From Mesostigma viride (Eukaryota; Streptophyta; Mesostigmatophyceae; Mesostigmatales; Mesostigmataceae), in contig RPFO01000084.1 of the NCBI GenBank assembly GCA_009746045.1, positions 1,072,176-1,136,175 on the forward strand: 64,000 bases of DNA. The letters run 5' to 3'. This document shows, in pieces, positions 43,715 to 53,952 of this stretch. Numbering within the stretch: the stretch's first letter is position 1; every line of letters starts with the position of its first letter. The translations under genes were made by a program, and so were the position numbers. The notes under the pieces were generated by a model. The model saw nothing but the letters and a program-made list of their open reading frames with translations. It did not search any database and was not told where the DNA came from.

Positions 43715-45510
43715 TCATCAGGCTCGGCCGCGTCTGCGGCATCCAGTTGGTTGAGGGCATGCCCAGCTTGCTGGTAGGAGCTTGGGGGCGCCTTGGGTTG
43801 TTGGTACAGCCGGGGCTGTTGGCGCGCTTGTTGCAAGCGTCGGGCACGCTCACCCGCACTGGGAGCTGTGCGCATATTTCGCGCCGGTGGTGGCCTCGAG
43901 GCCATTTGCGGGGAGGCCGCTTGGAAATTGTTGCGTTGCACAGGCGGGGCCTGGTCCAGCGGAGGGAGATCAGGGCACTCACGTTTGATGTGCCCCACGC
44001 GGTTGCAGTGGTAGCACTGAATCCGGGAAGTGTCCAAGGCATTAATGTCCAGGACCTCGCACTGTAGCTCATCCACCCACACGGGGGCGAATCCCAGCTC
44101 ATTGAGTTCCAGTGCATTCACGCGGGGTTTTGGGGTCCGCTGCACCAAGGGAGCTATCTCCGCTAGGTAGGTCTTGATGTCCTGCAGGTTCCATTGAGCC
44201 CAGGAGAGGTGGGCGAATTTCCGCTTCACCTCATCCCGGAATTCGGGTTGCAAGCCCTCATAGAACCTTGCCAAGGCTTCTGGGCCCATCAGGTCATCAA
44301 CCCGCCCAGCTAGAAGCTCGAACTTGGTCATATATTCCCGATAGCTCAGGTTCCCCTGCTTGAACGCCCCAAAAGCCTCCCGGTCCAGCTTGTCTTGGTC
44401 GGGTGGCAGGTACTTGGCCCGTGCTCGCCGAAATAATTCAGCCAAGCTGCTGGGGAAGCCATTGGCCAGGGCGCTTTCGCAATGGAGAGCTTGTCTCACA
44501 TCGGGAGCCAGTGCCTCGCTGGACACCAGCTTGACCTTGATATCCTCGTCCAAGAGCTTGCGATTGTATGTCTCCCAGATGTCGATCTTCTGAGACACTG
44601 CAATCTCCCAAGCCTCAAACTCTTGGTACGAGCAGTCGGGTTTAAACTTGGGAATATCCGACAGCTTGGGCAACGGTGGTAGTCGCCCTGCATTGTGAGT
44701 ATCATCGTCATGATGGCCCATGATACTCGCGGGTCTCCCGGGCCCGGCCACACCTTGCGAGGTGTGCCCACGCGGGTAACCTGCCGGGGGGCTGCACTCA
44801 TCCTCACCCGGGTGCTCATACCCATGTGGGTAGTGGGCGCGGCTTGCATAATGATGGGCGGCGGTGGCCGCTGGGTGCTGCGCTCGTGGGTCACCCGGAG
44901 CCAGGCGGTCGTATGCTGAGTTGGGGAGGGGAATCGCCTCCCCTGCGACCCCGAAGGAAGACCGACCGGTCCGTGCGGTGCCCTGGCCCTGCCCAGCCAT
45001 ATTTGGCGAGGCATGGCCGAAGGGGCTAGCCCCAAGGGGTCCAGGCGCATGATAGGACGCCCGATGCGCAGCTCGGCGAGACCGCGATCGGCTATCATAC
45101 AAGGGTGGCGCCGGGGCGCTGCTGGGCCAAGTGGCCAATGTAGGTTGCGGCAGCACCGTAGGCAGGGCCCCACTCCTACCGTAGTGCAGGGTAACATTAT
45201 TCCCCTGCGCCCCCGCGCCGGCTCCTACACCAAGGGCCGGACCCGCCGACAATCCCGCGATGGATGTTCCACTTGGTGGTCCATTAAGGGGATTCACTAC
45301 AGGGCTACCAGGTGGTGCACCGGCAGCCGCCGAGGAATTCCCTCCCAAACGTGGGGTTTGTGCTGGGGATGACCCCCTAGAGCCACGCTCACTACTCGGG
45401 CGTGAGTGATTTTGGGTAGCTCTCTCTGCCGCCTCGAGTGCTGCCACGAGGGAAGGGGCAGGAGAGAAGCGATGGGCCTCTCGTCGCCCTCGCTCAACAC
45501 CGTCAGCCAT
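43636..45510 (-). CDS. gag, chromovirus 1
   Basis: 624 codons from MADGVERGRREAHRFSPAPS. The first 290 residues are low-complexity (Ala/Gly/Pro/His). A capsid-like helical region follows: LPKLSDIPKFKPDCSYQEFE, REAFGAFKQGNLSYREYMTK and FEGL-like repeats around ALARFYEGLQPEFRDEVKRK. One CCHC knuckle, CYHCNRVGHIKREC, lies at about residue 490. A Gln/Pro-rich tail ends at TGA 43636-43638. It is intact. Gag forms the particle and binds element RNA. Confidence 0.92.
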   Translation of the reverse strand: MADGVERGRREAHRFSPAPSLVAALEAAERATQNHSRPSSERGSRGSSPAQTPRLGGNSSAAAGAPPGSPVVNPLNGPPSGTSIAGLSAGPALGVGAGAGAQGNNVTLHYGRSGALPTVLPQPTLATWPSSAPAPPLYDSRSRSRRAAHRASYHAPGPLGASPFGHASPNMAGQGQGTARTGRSSFGVAGEAIPLPNSAYDRLAPGDPRAQHPAATAAHHYASRAHYPHGYEHPGEDECSPPAGYPRGHTSQGVAGPGRPASIMGHHDDDTHNAGRLPPLPKLSDIPKFKPDCSYQEFEAWEIAVSQKIDIWETYNRKLLDEDIKVKLVSSEALAPDVRQALHCESALANGFPSSLAELFRRARAKYLPPDQDKLDREAFGAFKQGNLSYREYMTKFELLAGRVDDLMGPEALARFYEGLQPEFRDEVKRKFAHLSWAQWNLQDIKTYLAEIAPLVQRTPKPRVNALELNELGFAPVWVDELQCEVLDINALDTSRIQCYHCNRVGHIKRECPDLPPLDQAPPVQRNNFQAASPQMASRPPPARNMRTAPSAGERARRLQQARQQPRLYQQPKAPPSSYQQAGHALNQLDAADAAEPDDGSSAAASGHLRGTPVDEGPAGEALD

Positions 45511-45963
45511 CGCGTGGTGGCTGGTAAAGTGTGAACAATGTGCCTCTAGTCACCTTGGCGGGATGACAAATTAAGCACAAAAATACGTCAATTAAAGGAC
45601 GTGAGATATTACTGCAGCTTGCCGGAGCTGACAGTATGTATCCCAGATATAGGGTATGGGGCAATGGCCAAGACGCCAACTAATGCGTGAAATTGCAACC
45701 CACAAAGCGTTTCCGTTTAAAGCACGCAATATAAGGAGATTCGTTTCCGGACGAATCCCTTAGGTCAACCGGACAAGGCCAGGTTGGGGCATGCAGGAAC
45801 CGCAATATGGGTAACGGGTATGGGCAGTTAGGATTGTGGGGATCCGACCCCCACAATGAATTACTGCAAGCGGAATTAGTAAGGGTTCCGGCCCTTATAT
45901 AATTCCGTTGCTGATCCGGATCAGATTACAGAAAAACGGGACGGGATAGAGGCCACTAGGAAA

Positions 45964-45979
45964 GTTTCCTCCGAGTCCA
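45964..45979 (-). other. Primer-binding site of chromovirus 1
   Basis: Minus strand TGGACTCGGAGGAAAC, one nucleotide (C) after the 5' LTR. TGG complements the CCA end of a tRNA; the tRNA is not identified. Confidence 0.75.
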
Positions 45980-45980
45980 G

Positions 45981-46715
45981 TTTAACACGTATGGCTATTT
46001 AGAATAGCGCCTTAATGATTGAGAATGAATGCGAAAGACCTTTGACTTCCTATGCGTCACAGCGCACGATGGTGGCTTAAGAATACTTGTCACACAATAC
46101 GAATAAGCTCAAACCCGGAAAACCGGTTTCGTATATTACAATGTTACCACACAGATTAAAACACTCAATGCGGGAAGACTTACACCCAGTACGCGAGGGA
46201 TTCACACTCGAGCCCACAGGAGATTTACACTCCAGGATTAAGCGATGGTAAATAATCTGTAGAGCAACGTGGTAAATTACGATACAAGGTCCGGATTGCT
46301 GGCATAGCTCGTGCCTTCCTATTTTGTCCCTTCGTCCCCGTTGGTGGCTGCGCCTGGCGCTCACCAACCAGGCATGACGTGAGGTCCGCGGGGACGGGCT
46401 TCTCGAACCGTCTAGAACACGTTAAAGACCAGTACGGCTAGAGGCCTCTCCTGAAAAATATCCAAATGTCCGTAGGTACCATCATAACGCATGTGCAGTG
46501 CCACTTGGCTGTCCGGTAACTCCCGTTCAGGCGCTAGGTCTGCCTACGGCGCAAAGGCCAAGTTCGTCAGCAAAACTTCTACACTTACTTCCACACGGAT
46601 TGCCTCGGCTGCCAACTATACTATGGCCTCGGCACTGGCGCCGGATTACGGTCGGCGCCGATCGACCGGGACGGATAATTTAATACCACAAATGGCATGT
46701 TGCATCCGTGCAACA
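45981..46715 (-). repeat. 5' LTR of chromovirus 1
   Basis: 735 bp; starts TGTTGCACGG on the element strand, partner of 38251-38983. Confidence 0.95.
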
Positions 46716-48388
46716 GTGTGCAGCAAGGCTCCTGTGAGTTATGCCAATGCTGCTGGGGTGCAACACAGCTGGAATCACCAAACTGGCTGCTGGGGGCACC
46801 TCCCCTTCATCCCATTTTACACCCTTGACCGGCTTGGCCCTGCACCTGATTGGAAATGTTGTCCTGAAATTTTCTAGGGGAATCATCCTCCAGCCATCTC
46901 TTCTCAGAGCTGTAGCTCTGATAGAAATCCCAGGATTGCCCAGAAAATTCTGACCCAAAATCACAGGGCCATTATAGTCCTCTAGGACAAGGAAGGTCAC
47001 ATCCACACCCATGACAGTGGCAGTAACCTCTCCCAACACCCTTAGATGTGTCCTACCACTGAAATCAGACACCCAGGGGCAACTTGGTTCACCGACCAGC
47101 AGTTCTCCTGTATGCTGAGGTCCCATGACAGAAACCTGTGCATTGGTATCTATTTCCATGGCAGCTACCTCAGGATCATCCAACTGGACAAGCTTGGACA
47201 CCTTAGGCTCCTTCTTGGCTCTTTGCAAAGCCTGTACAATATCTGATAGACGCACACCCCTAGGCCTGGTGTTGGGCCGTTCCGGAGGTGCAGCCTGTCC
47301 GCCTGCTTGCCCAACCACCGTATGTGAAGTTACCCCAGGGGCCGGGCCAGGGTCACCCTGAGGGCTCGATACAGCTGTAGCACCCTGATCAGGAAGCTCC
47401 ACGTCACCCCCGCCTTGTACACCAACGGGCACCTGGAAGAGGTCTCCTTGATTACCTCCCCGGGGACGGATCTTTGACCAGGACAGACGGTGCACTGCTT
47501 GGGAGCCGCATCAATGGCCACCCAGCACTTATGGCCAGCGGCTTCTACTCGGGTCACCACCCCATCATGCCAGCTGCCACGTTTCCCTGGAAAGCTTGGC
47601 TCCTTCCACACAACAACCTGTTGTCCAACGTTAGGTTCTAGGACACTCCAGCCCTTGTCTTTCTGCCTCAGCTTGAGGAACTTGACCTCTAGCTTCTCCT
47701 TCCATGCCTGCTCAGCATCAGCTGGCAGCATCCTGGTGTGCAGCATAAGAGGATTGATGGCAATGTCACCAAAGAACATGGGAGTCCTGAGGTTCAGCCT
47801 ATCCTCCACAGAACGTAGCCATGCAGATGTCACAATGGCAGATGACGTCCTTGGAATCCTCTCCACCAGCAGCACAGTCTTGATCTCTTGGATGGCTCTC
47901 TCCACAACCCCTTGCTGGCCGTGGCTCTCCCTGGGTGTAATCAGCAACTCTGGAAATTCTGGCAGGTTCTCACAGCACTCAAACTGAATGTCACACTGCA
48001 GCAACTCCAACCCAGGGTACCTGCTCCTTGTCAACTTCAGAGCAGCAATTAATGTAGGCTTCTCCATGTCAGGCAGGATCTCTAGGGTCTTGTACTTGGT
48101 ATATCTGTCCACTGCCACCAGCAGCTTCAAACCCCTGATTCTCTGAATATCTACCTGCACATGGCCTGGCTGCAAAATAGGAGACCTGGCATGAGACTGC
48201 TTGGGCTTTCTAGCAACTAGCCTGCACTTGCAAGCTTGAGCAACCTGTTGGCAGATGGAGTACAACTCACTTCCTCCCAGCCGTCTAGCAACTTGCAAAG
48301 ACTGAGCTGCATGGCCAAACATGGTATGCAACCTTGAGGCAATGTCATACAAGAGAGAAAATCTTTTATTGTCATTATTAGCACTCAA
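46716..48388 (-). pseudogene. Integrase and retropepsin-like domain of copia-like copy 2
   Basis: Integrase frame 48388-47330: zinc region HTMFGHAAQSLQVARRLGGS with H-x3-H and ACKCRLVARK, then VQVDIQRIRGLKLLVAVDRY (first Asp), ELLQCDIQFE (second Asp) and ITPRESHGQQGVVERAIQEI (Glu), then the SH3-like VGQQVVVWKEPSFPGKRGSW. A 2 bp insertion near 47508 breaks the frame. The next frame (47495-46680) has KVSKLVQLDDPEVAAMEIDT, NAQVSVM and FLVLEDYNGPVILGQNFLGN, a retropepsin-like pair of motifs with DTNA in place of the usual DTGA or DSGA. The chromovirus interrupts at 46715. Confidence 0.85.
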
Positions 48389-48754
48389 GGTATGTACAGA
48401 TCCCTTTTGTACAGGACGGGCACCAGGGTCGTGCCTGTCAGACTGTCTCCAGCCCTATCCTCATCCTGACCATCCTGTGCCAGTCCTGCACGGTCAGAAT
48501 GCTTCTGAGATCCACCTGGGTCCACAGCACCAGGTCCTACCTCAGGCTCAGCTCCGCCATGGCGGGCACGTTGGCGAGTAACCACTGCAGCTACAGCTGG
48601 CATACTCTCTGTGGTAACCAAGCTTGCCCCATCGTGTCCAATAGGCTCTGTCACTAGAGCATGGGGCTGCCCCTCACTGCCGTCACTAGCAGCTACATTA
48701 CACACCCCTGGGGCCGGGCACCCTCCAGGGTTCAGGGATGTGTGCAGGCTCAAG

Positions 48755-49923
48755 TCAATGATCAGCAGCCTTGCCCTTGCCCTTATCCTGGGATGGACCA
48801 GCCTTCTCCTTGCTGCCACCCTGAGCTGGCTTGCTCTGACCTTCCTGCCTCAGGTACGAGGGACACTCATTCCTGAAGTGACCCTTCCCTTGGCAGAAAT
48901 AACATTCCACCTGACTGATGTCCCGTGAGGTCCCACTGCTGGGCCCAGCCTTGGGAGGACCACCCACCCTCTTGAAGTCAAACTGGGACTGTGGAGGTCC
49001 CGACTTCGGAGGTGTCCCCCGTCCAGCCATTCTGCCACGCCCCCTCCTGGACCTTCCTCGACCCCTATAAGAGGTCTCAGGTCCCCTCGAGGACGCTGGG
49101 CCCCCGTGGCCCGATCCCCTCATGGACTTAACTGCAGGTTCAGCTGCCTCCTCGTCCCCTTGACGTGGGCGCTTACCACCTACATACTTGCCGCTGAAAC
49201 ACTCATACAGCTGATCTGTCATAGCAGCCCAGCCATGGACTTGGCGCATGTGGATGGTCACGTTGTCCATCGTGACAGGATCCAGCTGCAGCGACTTGAG
49301 AAAGTCGCCCATGGCCATCCGGTCTGCAACGAAGAACCCTTTGGCCATGGCGTCCTCCCTCAGCTTGACAAAGTCTTCAAAGGCGTGGACCACTAGCTGC
49401 CCCTTGATGGGCTTGTAGTCCAGGTACTCTTGCTTCAGGTGAGAACCATGTATGGTCCTCTTATCACTCAGGAACACCCTGAGTCGCGTCATAAACGCAG
49501 TCCAGGTGTCCCCCGCTGTGTGTCGCTCCCGGACGAACTTGAACAGCCGCCTCGCCGACTGCCTGATGTAGGCACTAGACGCCAGGATGCGAAGCTTGTC
49601 ACCGGTGTAGATGTCCGTGTACAAGTTCATGTCCTCTAGTTCCTGTCCATCCTCTCAGCGTCCCGGGGCTGCCAATTGTCCTTGATGGACTGAAACTGGC
49701 TTAGCACCGCGTACCCCTCGGCCACGGTCGGCCGCCTAGGTGCTGCTTGATCTGCAGCTGGCGCGTTCTGACCGCCCTGAGATCCTTGGCTCTGATCATC
49801 TGCCAGCGCAGCCTGGTCTCCCAGCGCCTGGCCTCCACCGCGCCCATCGCGTCCATCCATTCCAGCGCCGCGCCGCTCAAAGCCGATACCGCGCCCTCGT
49901 TGGTCAATAGCTCCCTCACTCAT
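48755..49923 (-). pseudogene. gag of copia-like copy 2
   Basis: Starts MSEGAIDQRGRGIGFERRGA (49923), frameshifted near 49636 by an insertion of about 8 bp, then open 49630-48755. Blocks: MNLYTDIYTGDKLRILASSA, RRLFKFVRERHTAGDTWTAF, HMRQVHGWAAMTDQLYECFS, an Arg/Gly-rich linker and the CCHC knuckle CYFCQGKGHFRNEC, then a Lys/Ser-rich tail. No protease motif follows it before integrase, unlike canonical copia elements. Confidence 0.85.
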
Positions 49924-50025
49924 GATGGCCCCTGTTCAGATCTGCTACAGCCAGCCAAGTGGCCAAGCAGCAATTAAAGCAATATAAGCTACTGAACAAG
50001 AAAGGAAAATGACAAGTGTTACCAC

Positions 50026-50953
50026 TCAGTCAAGACCACCACGGTCACCCGCGGGCGCTTCCTGGTTCTCCTTGTCGCTGTCACTGTCGCTGTCGCTCAC
50101 AACGATAAGCTCTGGCACCCTGCTACCCGCTGCGCCGTCGTCGGCCCGCTGTCGGCCCGCGATGACAGCGTCGTCACCGTTAGTGTAGTAGACAGGTGAC
50201 AACCCGTCGTTTCCACCCCGCGGGTTGTATCTTGGCACCTCGCGGTCGCCAAGCTCCTCGTTGCCTAGACCAGCGACCCCCACAGCTCCCACCTCAAGGT
50301 CACTGTCGTAACCCAGAGGGGCGAACTCCTCCCAACGCGTCACACGAACGCGAAGAGGTTGGGGCAGCTCCTGAAAAGGAACTCTCCTTCGCTCCGGATT
50401 CCTGTCGACTCGTGTCGCACGCTGACCTCCGGTGATGGCTTCCGCAGTCGCCTCGACCTCTGCCAGCCGCCTGTAGCGCTCCGCCCCGCGTCGCTCACGT
50501 CGACCTGGTCCCGCTGCAACTCCGGCCCTCGTCGCCAATTACGCCTGCGAACGTACGTTGTACACCCGCACCCGCTGCTGCCTGCACGAACTCGTGTCGC
50601 ACCGCACCAGCTGGCTCCGCAGCTTCTCCTCGCCTAGCCGCCAACTCCGCACGCACCCGGTCAACTAAGGCTGTAATCACAGTCTGGATCCCGACCAGAC
50701 CGTGCAGCTCTTGCTCGATGTCGTCGACGTTCCGGTGTGCCGGAATGACGATGGTTCGGACGTGCTGCAGAATGCGCTCCCAATCCTCGACCTGGTCGTC
50801 GACGAATTGCACAAAGTTGCGATTAACAGGTGGACGATCTGCAAGCAATAAAGATAAATCTCGAACCACATGACGCAATTCAGGCGAAATGGAACCACCA
50901 GCAGACTGCCGAGGAAACCGGAAATTCTGCTGCCGTTGTTCTTCCTGCACCAT
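50026..50953 (-). pseudogene. Extra ORF upstream of gag, copia-like element
   Basis: Two overlapping frames. 50953-50495 starts MVQEEQRQQNFRFPRQSAGG and has a predicted-helical part (DDQVEDWERILQHVRTIVIP, DDIEQELHGLVGIQTVITAL). 50538-50026 continues with YRRLAEVEATAEAITGGQRA, VTRWEEFAPLGYDSDLEVGA and an acidic end VVSDSDSDSDKENQEAPAGD. A frameshift near 50510 probably splits one protein of about 300 residues. Copy 1 keeps the acidic end (19500-19786). It lies between the 5' LTR and gag on the same strand. No family recognised. Confidence 0.5.
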
Positions 50954-51046
50954 TCGACACCTGACGAGCTTCTCGCGCCGTCAACGCTGCACGCAGCAAA
51001 CAGCAACGACCCTCCTGGTCGTTCCGTCGAGACTGCTTGTAATTTG

Positions 51047-51736
51047 AGTTTACGTTTTTAAACGCAATGTATAGGATATGGTTGCAATGCAGCAATGTGT
51101 GAATATGGTTGGAACGGAGCTTTGTTAAAATTGGATAATGTTACAGCGCTCACACGCTTGAGGCTTGTGCACGAGTTTGCCAAGTCAAGGCAACACACGT
51201 GAGGCGGGCTCGCAAGAGATGCCCAATCGGCACTGGCCTATTCTTTATATACTTGTGCACTGTGCTTTGCTAGTCCTGAGCAGCCTAGGAGGCCTGCTCA
51301 GTAATAACACCCCCGGTACAGCATTCACTACCTGTACAGCGCCCAGTTCCTATACAGTAGGTCTGCCATACAGGTACAGTGACCACAGAGCACAGTCCAC
51401 AGTGACTATTGCATCTGCACCTAGAAGTCCAGGACTAAGCCTGCGGTACCAACAGACCACAGGTTAAGGTTCCTATTTCCTGCGTACGACGTATTAATCC
51501 AATACCGTCGTAGGTTCAGCACCTAATTCCTGTCAGCCCAGGAATTACTGTCGACCCCATATGTCGTCGGCAAATATTCACGTCCGACTTAGAAGAACAG
51601 CCGGCTCGCGCTCGCGCGCGACCGGGAAGTCGCGAACGCCATAACTTTCTGGATACTCGTCGGAATGAACTCGTTCCGGTGCCGCTGGAATCGCAGAGAT
51701 ATGCCAAATCAGGTACACGCCAATGCGCTTGGCGCT
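51047..51736 (-). repeat. 5' LTR of copia-like copy 2
   Basis: 690 bp partner of 35239-35931. Its outer end reads GGCGCT where the others read GGCGTTAACT, i.e. it lacks a TTAA. Confidence 0.88.
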
Positions 51737-51741
51737 CACAC

Positions 51742-51990
51742 GCCAGCCCCTGCATGTGGGCAAGCCCCCCCCCGGCCCCAGCTAGAGGAAGGGGCGCTTT
51801 GCTGAGTATAGTAGAGTTAAGTTAGGATTTTCTATATTAGCTTAGTTAGAGATTAGCTTAGTTAGGTTTGATTCGCGGCTTCGCTCACCTCCATCCATCA
51901 CGCAAGGAATACGTGCAGCATAATCTCCCCACGGAGTCATGTTATAATAATAATAATTATTAATTTTTAAATATAACTGTGGGTCCTAGG
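51742..51990 (+). mobile_element. LINE family 1 3' fragment, right part
   Basis: Continues the LINE split at 35238: GCCAGCCCCTGCATGTGGGC, a C run, GGAAGGGGCGCTTTGCTGAG, TTAGGATTTTCTATATTAGC, then the stem-loop (51919-51941) and an AATAAT-type tail. Confidence 0.8.
51919..51941 (+). other. 3' terminal stem-loop of LINE family 1
   Basis: Arm CATAATCTCC, loop CCAC, arm GGAGTCATG, then TTATAATAATAATAATTATT. Confidence 0.75.
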
Positions 51991-52113
51991 AAATAAAAAA
52001 GCATGGTAGGCATAGTTTGTGTGCAAGATTAGCTCGAGGCCGTACTTGAGACCCATAATACTTGGAACAGACTAGCAGTGGACATACATGTACATATATT
52101 GACGTTTCGTTAA

Positions 52114-52642
52114 GTCCACATCGTCGCGTCACTGCAGCAACACGATGTTTTCTGGCATACGCGGCTTTTGGTTCCCGCCACACATTTGAAAGTGCTATCC
52201 TCCGGATTTTTGCCTTTGCACCGTACGTGTGCAGTTCTTGGACGTTTGGAATCATGGCATGCATGGCTAACGTAATGACTGACTAAGCTCTAGACCTTTT
52301 CAGTGGTTTCCCATTTGCGGATATTTCCTCGTAAATGGTGGGAGAGCGATTGCAGCAATGGTGCTTACCCCTAGACACTCCCGGCCAGTTAGACTAGTAG
52401 GCTCGAAACACACGCCCTGATCAAGCAAGCTGTTTCCGGCCCCACCGTCTAGGTCATCTGGTCGCTCTACACGTAAGCCAGCCATAATTTCAATGCACAA
52501 GGCTACACATTTCCATCCCCATTCATCCTCATCATCCTGAACGACTCGAACACGCGGACAAGATAACGGCAGGCTAGCTCGAGCTACCATGGTCCGGATT
52601 CTCCCGATTTCTGGCCTGCATGCGCTGGTTGTCTCCTTGATA
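52114..52642 (-). repeat. R3 dispersed repeat, copy 2
   Basis: Inverted copy of 4103-4649. Lacks the 34 bp micro-insertion and so provides the empty site. Ends with GTTGTCTCCTTGATA. Confidence 0.85.
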
Positions 52643-52702
52643 TATTGATCGACGTTGTGGGGAGACGTCCACAATATCTTAAATTGGGGAATTCAGTGCT
52701 CT

Positions 52703-52723
52703 GTGGTCCCCCAACGGGGACAC
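52703..52723 (+). other. Co-varied CAAC stem-loop with tail
   Basis: Arm GTGGTCCCC and arm GGGGACAC (one bulged G) around CAAC, followed by GTGACTAATTGATTAATTAA. Probably the 3' end of another short retro-insertion. Confidence 0.7.
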
Positions 52724-52922
52724 GTGACTAATTGATTAATTAACCCCACGGGCTCGACTAGCCATACTGTCATGTAGTCACACGTGACACCATGTTTCGG
52801 TGATGCAACCTGGACACTCCTATCCATACCATGTGTGCAACGCCAATGCAGGGTAGACCGTAGCCATGCATGCCTATAGCCTAACTAACCAGTAGGGCCA
52901 ACAGACATCCATTAATTAAACA

Positions 52923-52949
52923 CGTGCTCCCCTAGCTTGGGGAGTCACG
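52923..52949 (-). other. Stem-loop with changed loop, same stem
   Basis: Minus strand: arm CGTGACTCCCC and arm GGGGAGCACG pair perfectly apart from one bulged A; the loop is AAGCTA instead of CAAC. Preceded on the plus strand by CATTAATTAAA, the reversed tail. Confidence 0.7.
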
Positions 52950-53334
52950 GAGCACCGGAGTGCTTTTAATCCCTGTTGTATGTGCACAACAGGAAGAAAG
53001 GGCAGAGTCTGACCCCCTTTCTTAATTCTCCTTCATGCCAGAGGCATATGCCACAGCAGCATGCTCAATCGGACACGATAGACGATCCGGCAAATTCTGT
53101 GGGTGCAATAAGACCCGCGTGAGCATACCCATAATAACAAGGGGCGTGGGCAAGCAAGCGCAGCATAGCAAGGACGTAGCATGGCTGGCTGTAGGGCTAA
53201 GCTAAGGCTATGGCTGGTTGTGCGCGTAGACCGTGCCGTTAGCAGTGCACGTGACTAGGTATGGTGGCAAGGCTAGGCAAACATTCTAGGCATGGCTGCC
53301 ATGGCGGCAGTGACTACCAATATTATAACCTAAG
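52950..53334. other. Unassigned repeat-like sequence
   Basis: No gene recognised. Contains an imperfect inverted repeat around CCTGTTGTATGTGCACAACAGG (52973-52994) and GGCTA-rich sequence (AGCATGGCTGGCTGTAGGGC). No assignment. Confidence 0.3.
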
Positions 53335-53952
53335 TTGGCTTTTCTAGCCTGCACTGAGGGGGCATCCACATCTTGTGGTTGTCATCAGGTCCCCGCCCCT
53401 CCAGTACACCTTGGGCTTAATTCTGGAGATCCTGCTTGTGGCGGAGGTATTCCGGCCACAGGTCGCGTCGCTGCTGCTGCTGAGCGGGGGTCAGATCGTT
53501 GTCCAGCGTCCAGGTGAGGCCGTGCAACCTCTTGCGACGAGAAAGGAACCACTGCTTGTCCTCAGGGGAGGGGAAGGTGAGCAGGACTGGTGCATGGGGT
53601 AGCCGCCTTGTCCCGTGAGTGCAGGGAAGGCGGTGGCACCCCGGCGCAGTTCTACCTCGATCACCTACTACCAGGCCCATGAGGGTAAGAAGCTGGTGCT
53701 TGACTGATCTCAGTCGTCGGCATTAGGGTGGTTGCCGTCTGACCCCTGGCTTCTGGGGAAAACGACGCAGCACCACTCGGCACTCGCGGCGAGCGCGATC
53801 GGTGGCCTCCAGCTGTTTTGCCTGGTGGTGGTCCCCCAGCTCCTGGAGTTTCATGGCGATGGTGTCAGTGGTACGTTGAGGCGGTCGTTGACCGCAGCAG
53901 GTCTGCATAGGAGAGCGGCGGGAGGTCGCCAGCGTCCTGCCGGGGAGGCTGG
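53335..53952 (-). pseudogene. LINE-type ORF1 relic, copy E (C-terminal part)
   Basis: Minus strand: IAMKLQELGDHHQAKQLEAT then DRARRECRVVLRRFPQKPGV (about 53880-53750) and FPSPEDKQWFLSRRKRLHGL then TWTLDNDLTPAQQQQRRDLW, PEYLRHK (53605-53420). The DNDLTPAQ...RRDLWPEY block is the clearest match to the C-terminal motif of L1-type ORF1 proteins. Chromovirus 2 splits it at 53952; the N-terminal part lies at 59867-60140. Confidence 0.65.

Larger units (their letters stand above)
38251..46715 (-). mobile_element. Ty3/gypsy chromovirus, full length, young
   Basis: 8465 bp with 5 bp duplication GTGTG (38246-38250, 46716-46720); copia-like copy 1 gives the empty site. LTRs of 733 and 735 bp differ at only a few positions, so insertion is recent. 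It has a primer-binding site, polypurine tract, gag, PR-RT-RH and integrase with a C-terminal chromodomain. The only apparent defect is a frame change before integrase. Confidence 0.95.
35239..51736 (-). mobile_element. Copia-like LTR retrotransposon, copy 2 (about 8 kb plus nested chromovirus)
   Basis: Flanked by the 5 bp duplication CACAC (35234-35238, 51737-51741). LTRs at 35239-35931 and 51047-51736. Minus-strand order: upstream ORF (50953-50026), gag (49923-48755), integrase, retropepsin-like domain, RT, RNase H, 3' UTR. A Ty3/gypsy chromovirus (38251-46715) splits it between the protease-like domain and RT; copy 1 shows the uninterrupted sequence. Each coding part has at most a few frameshifts, and different ones from copy 1, so both descend from a recently active element. 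Confidence 0.9.
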
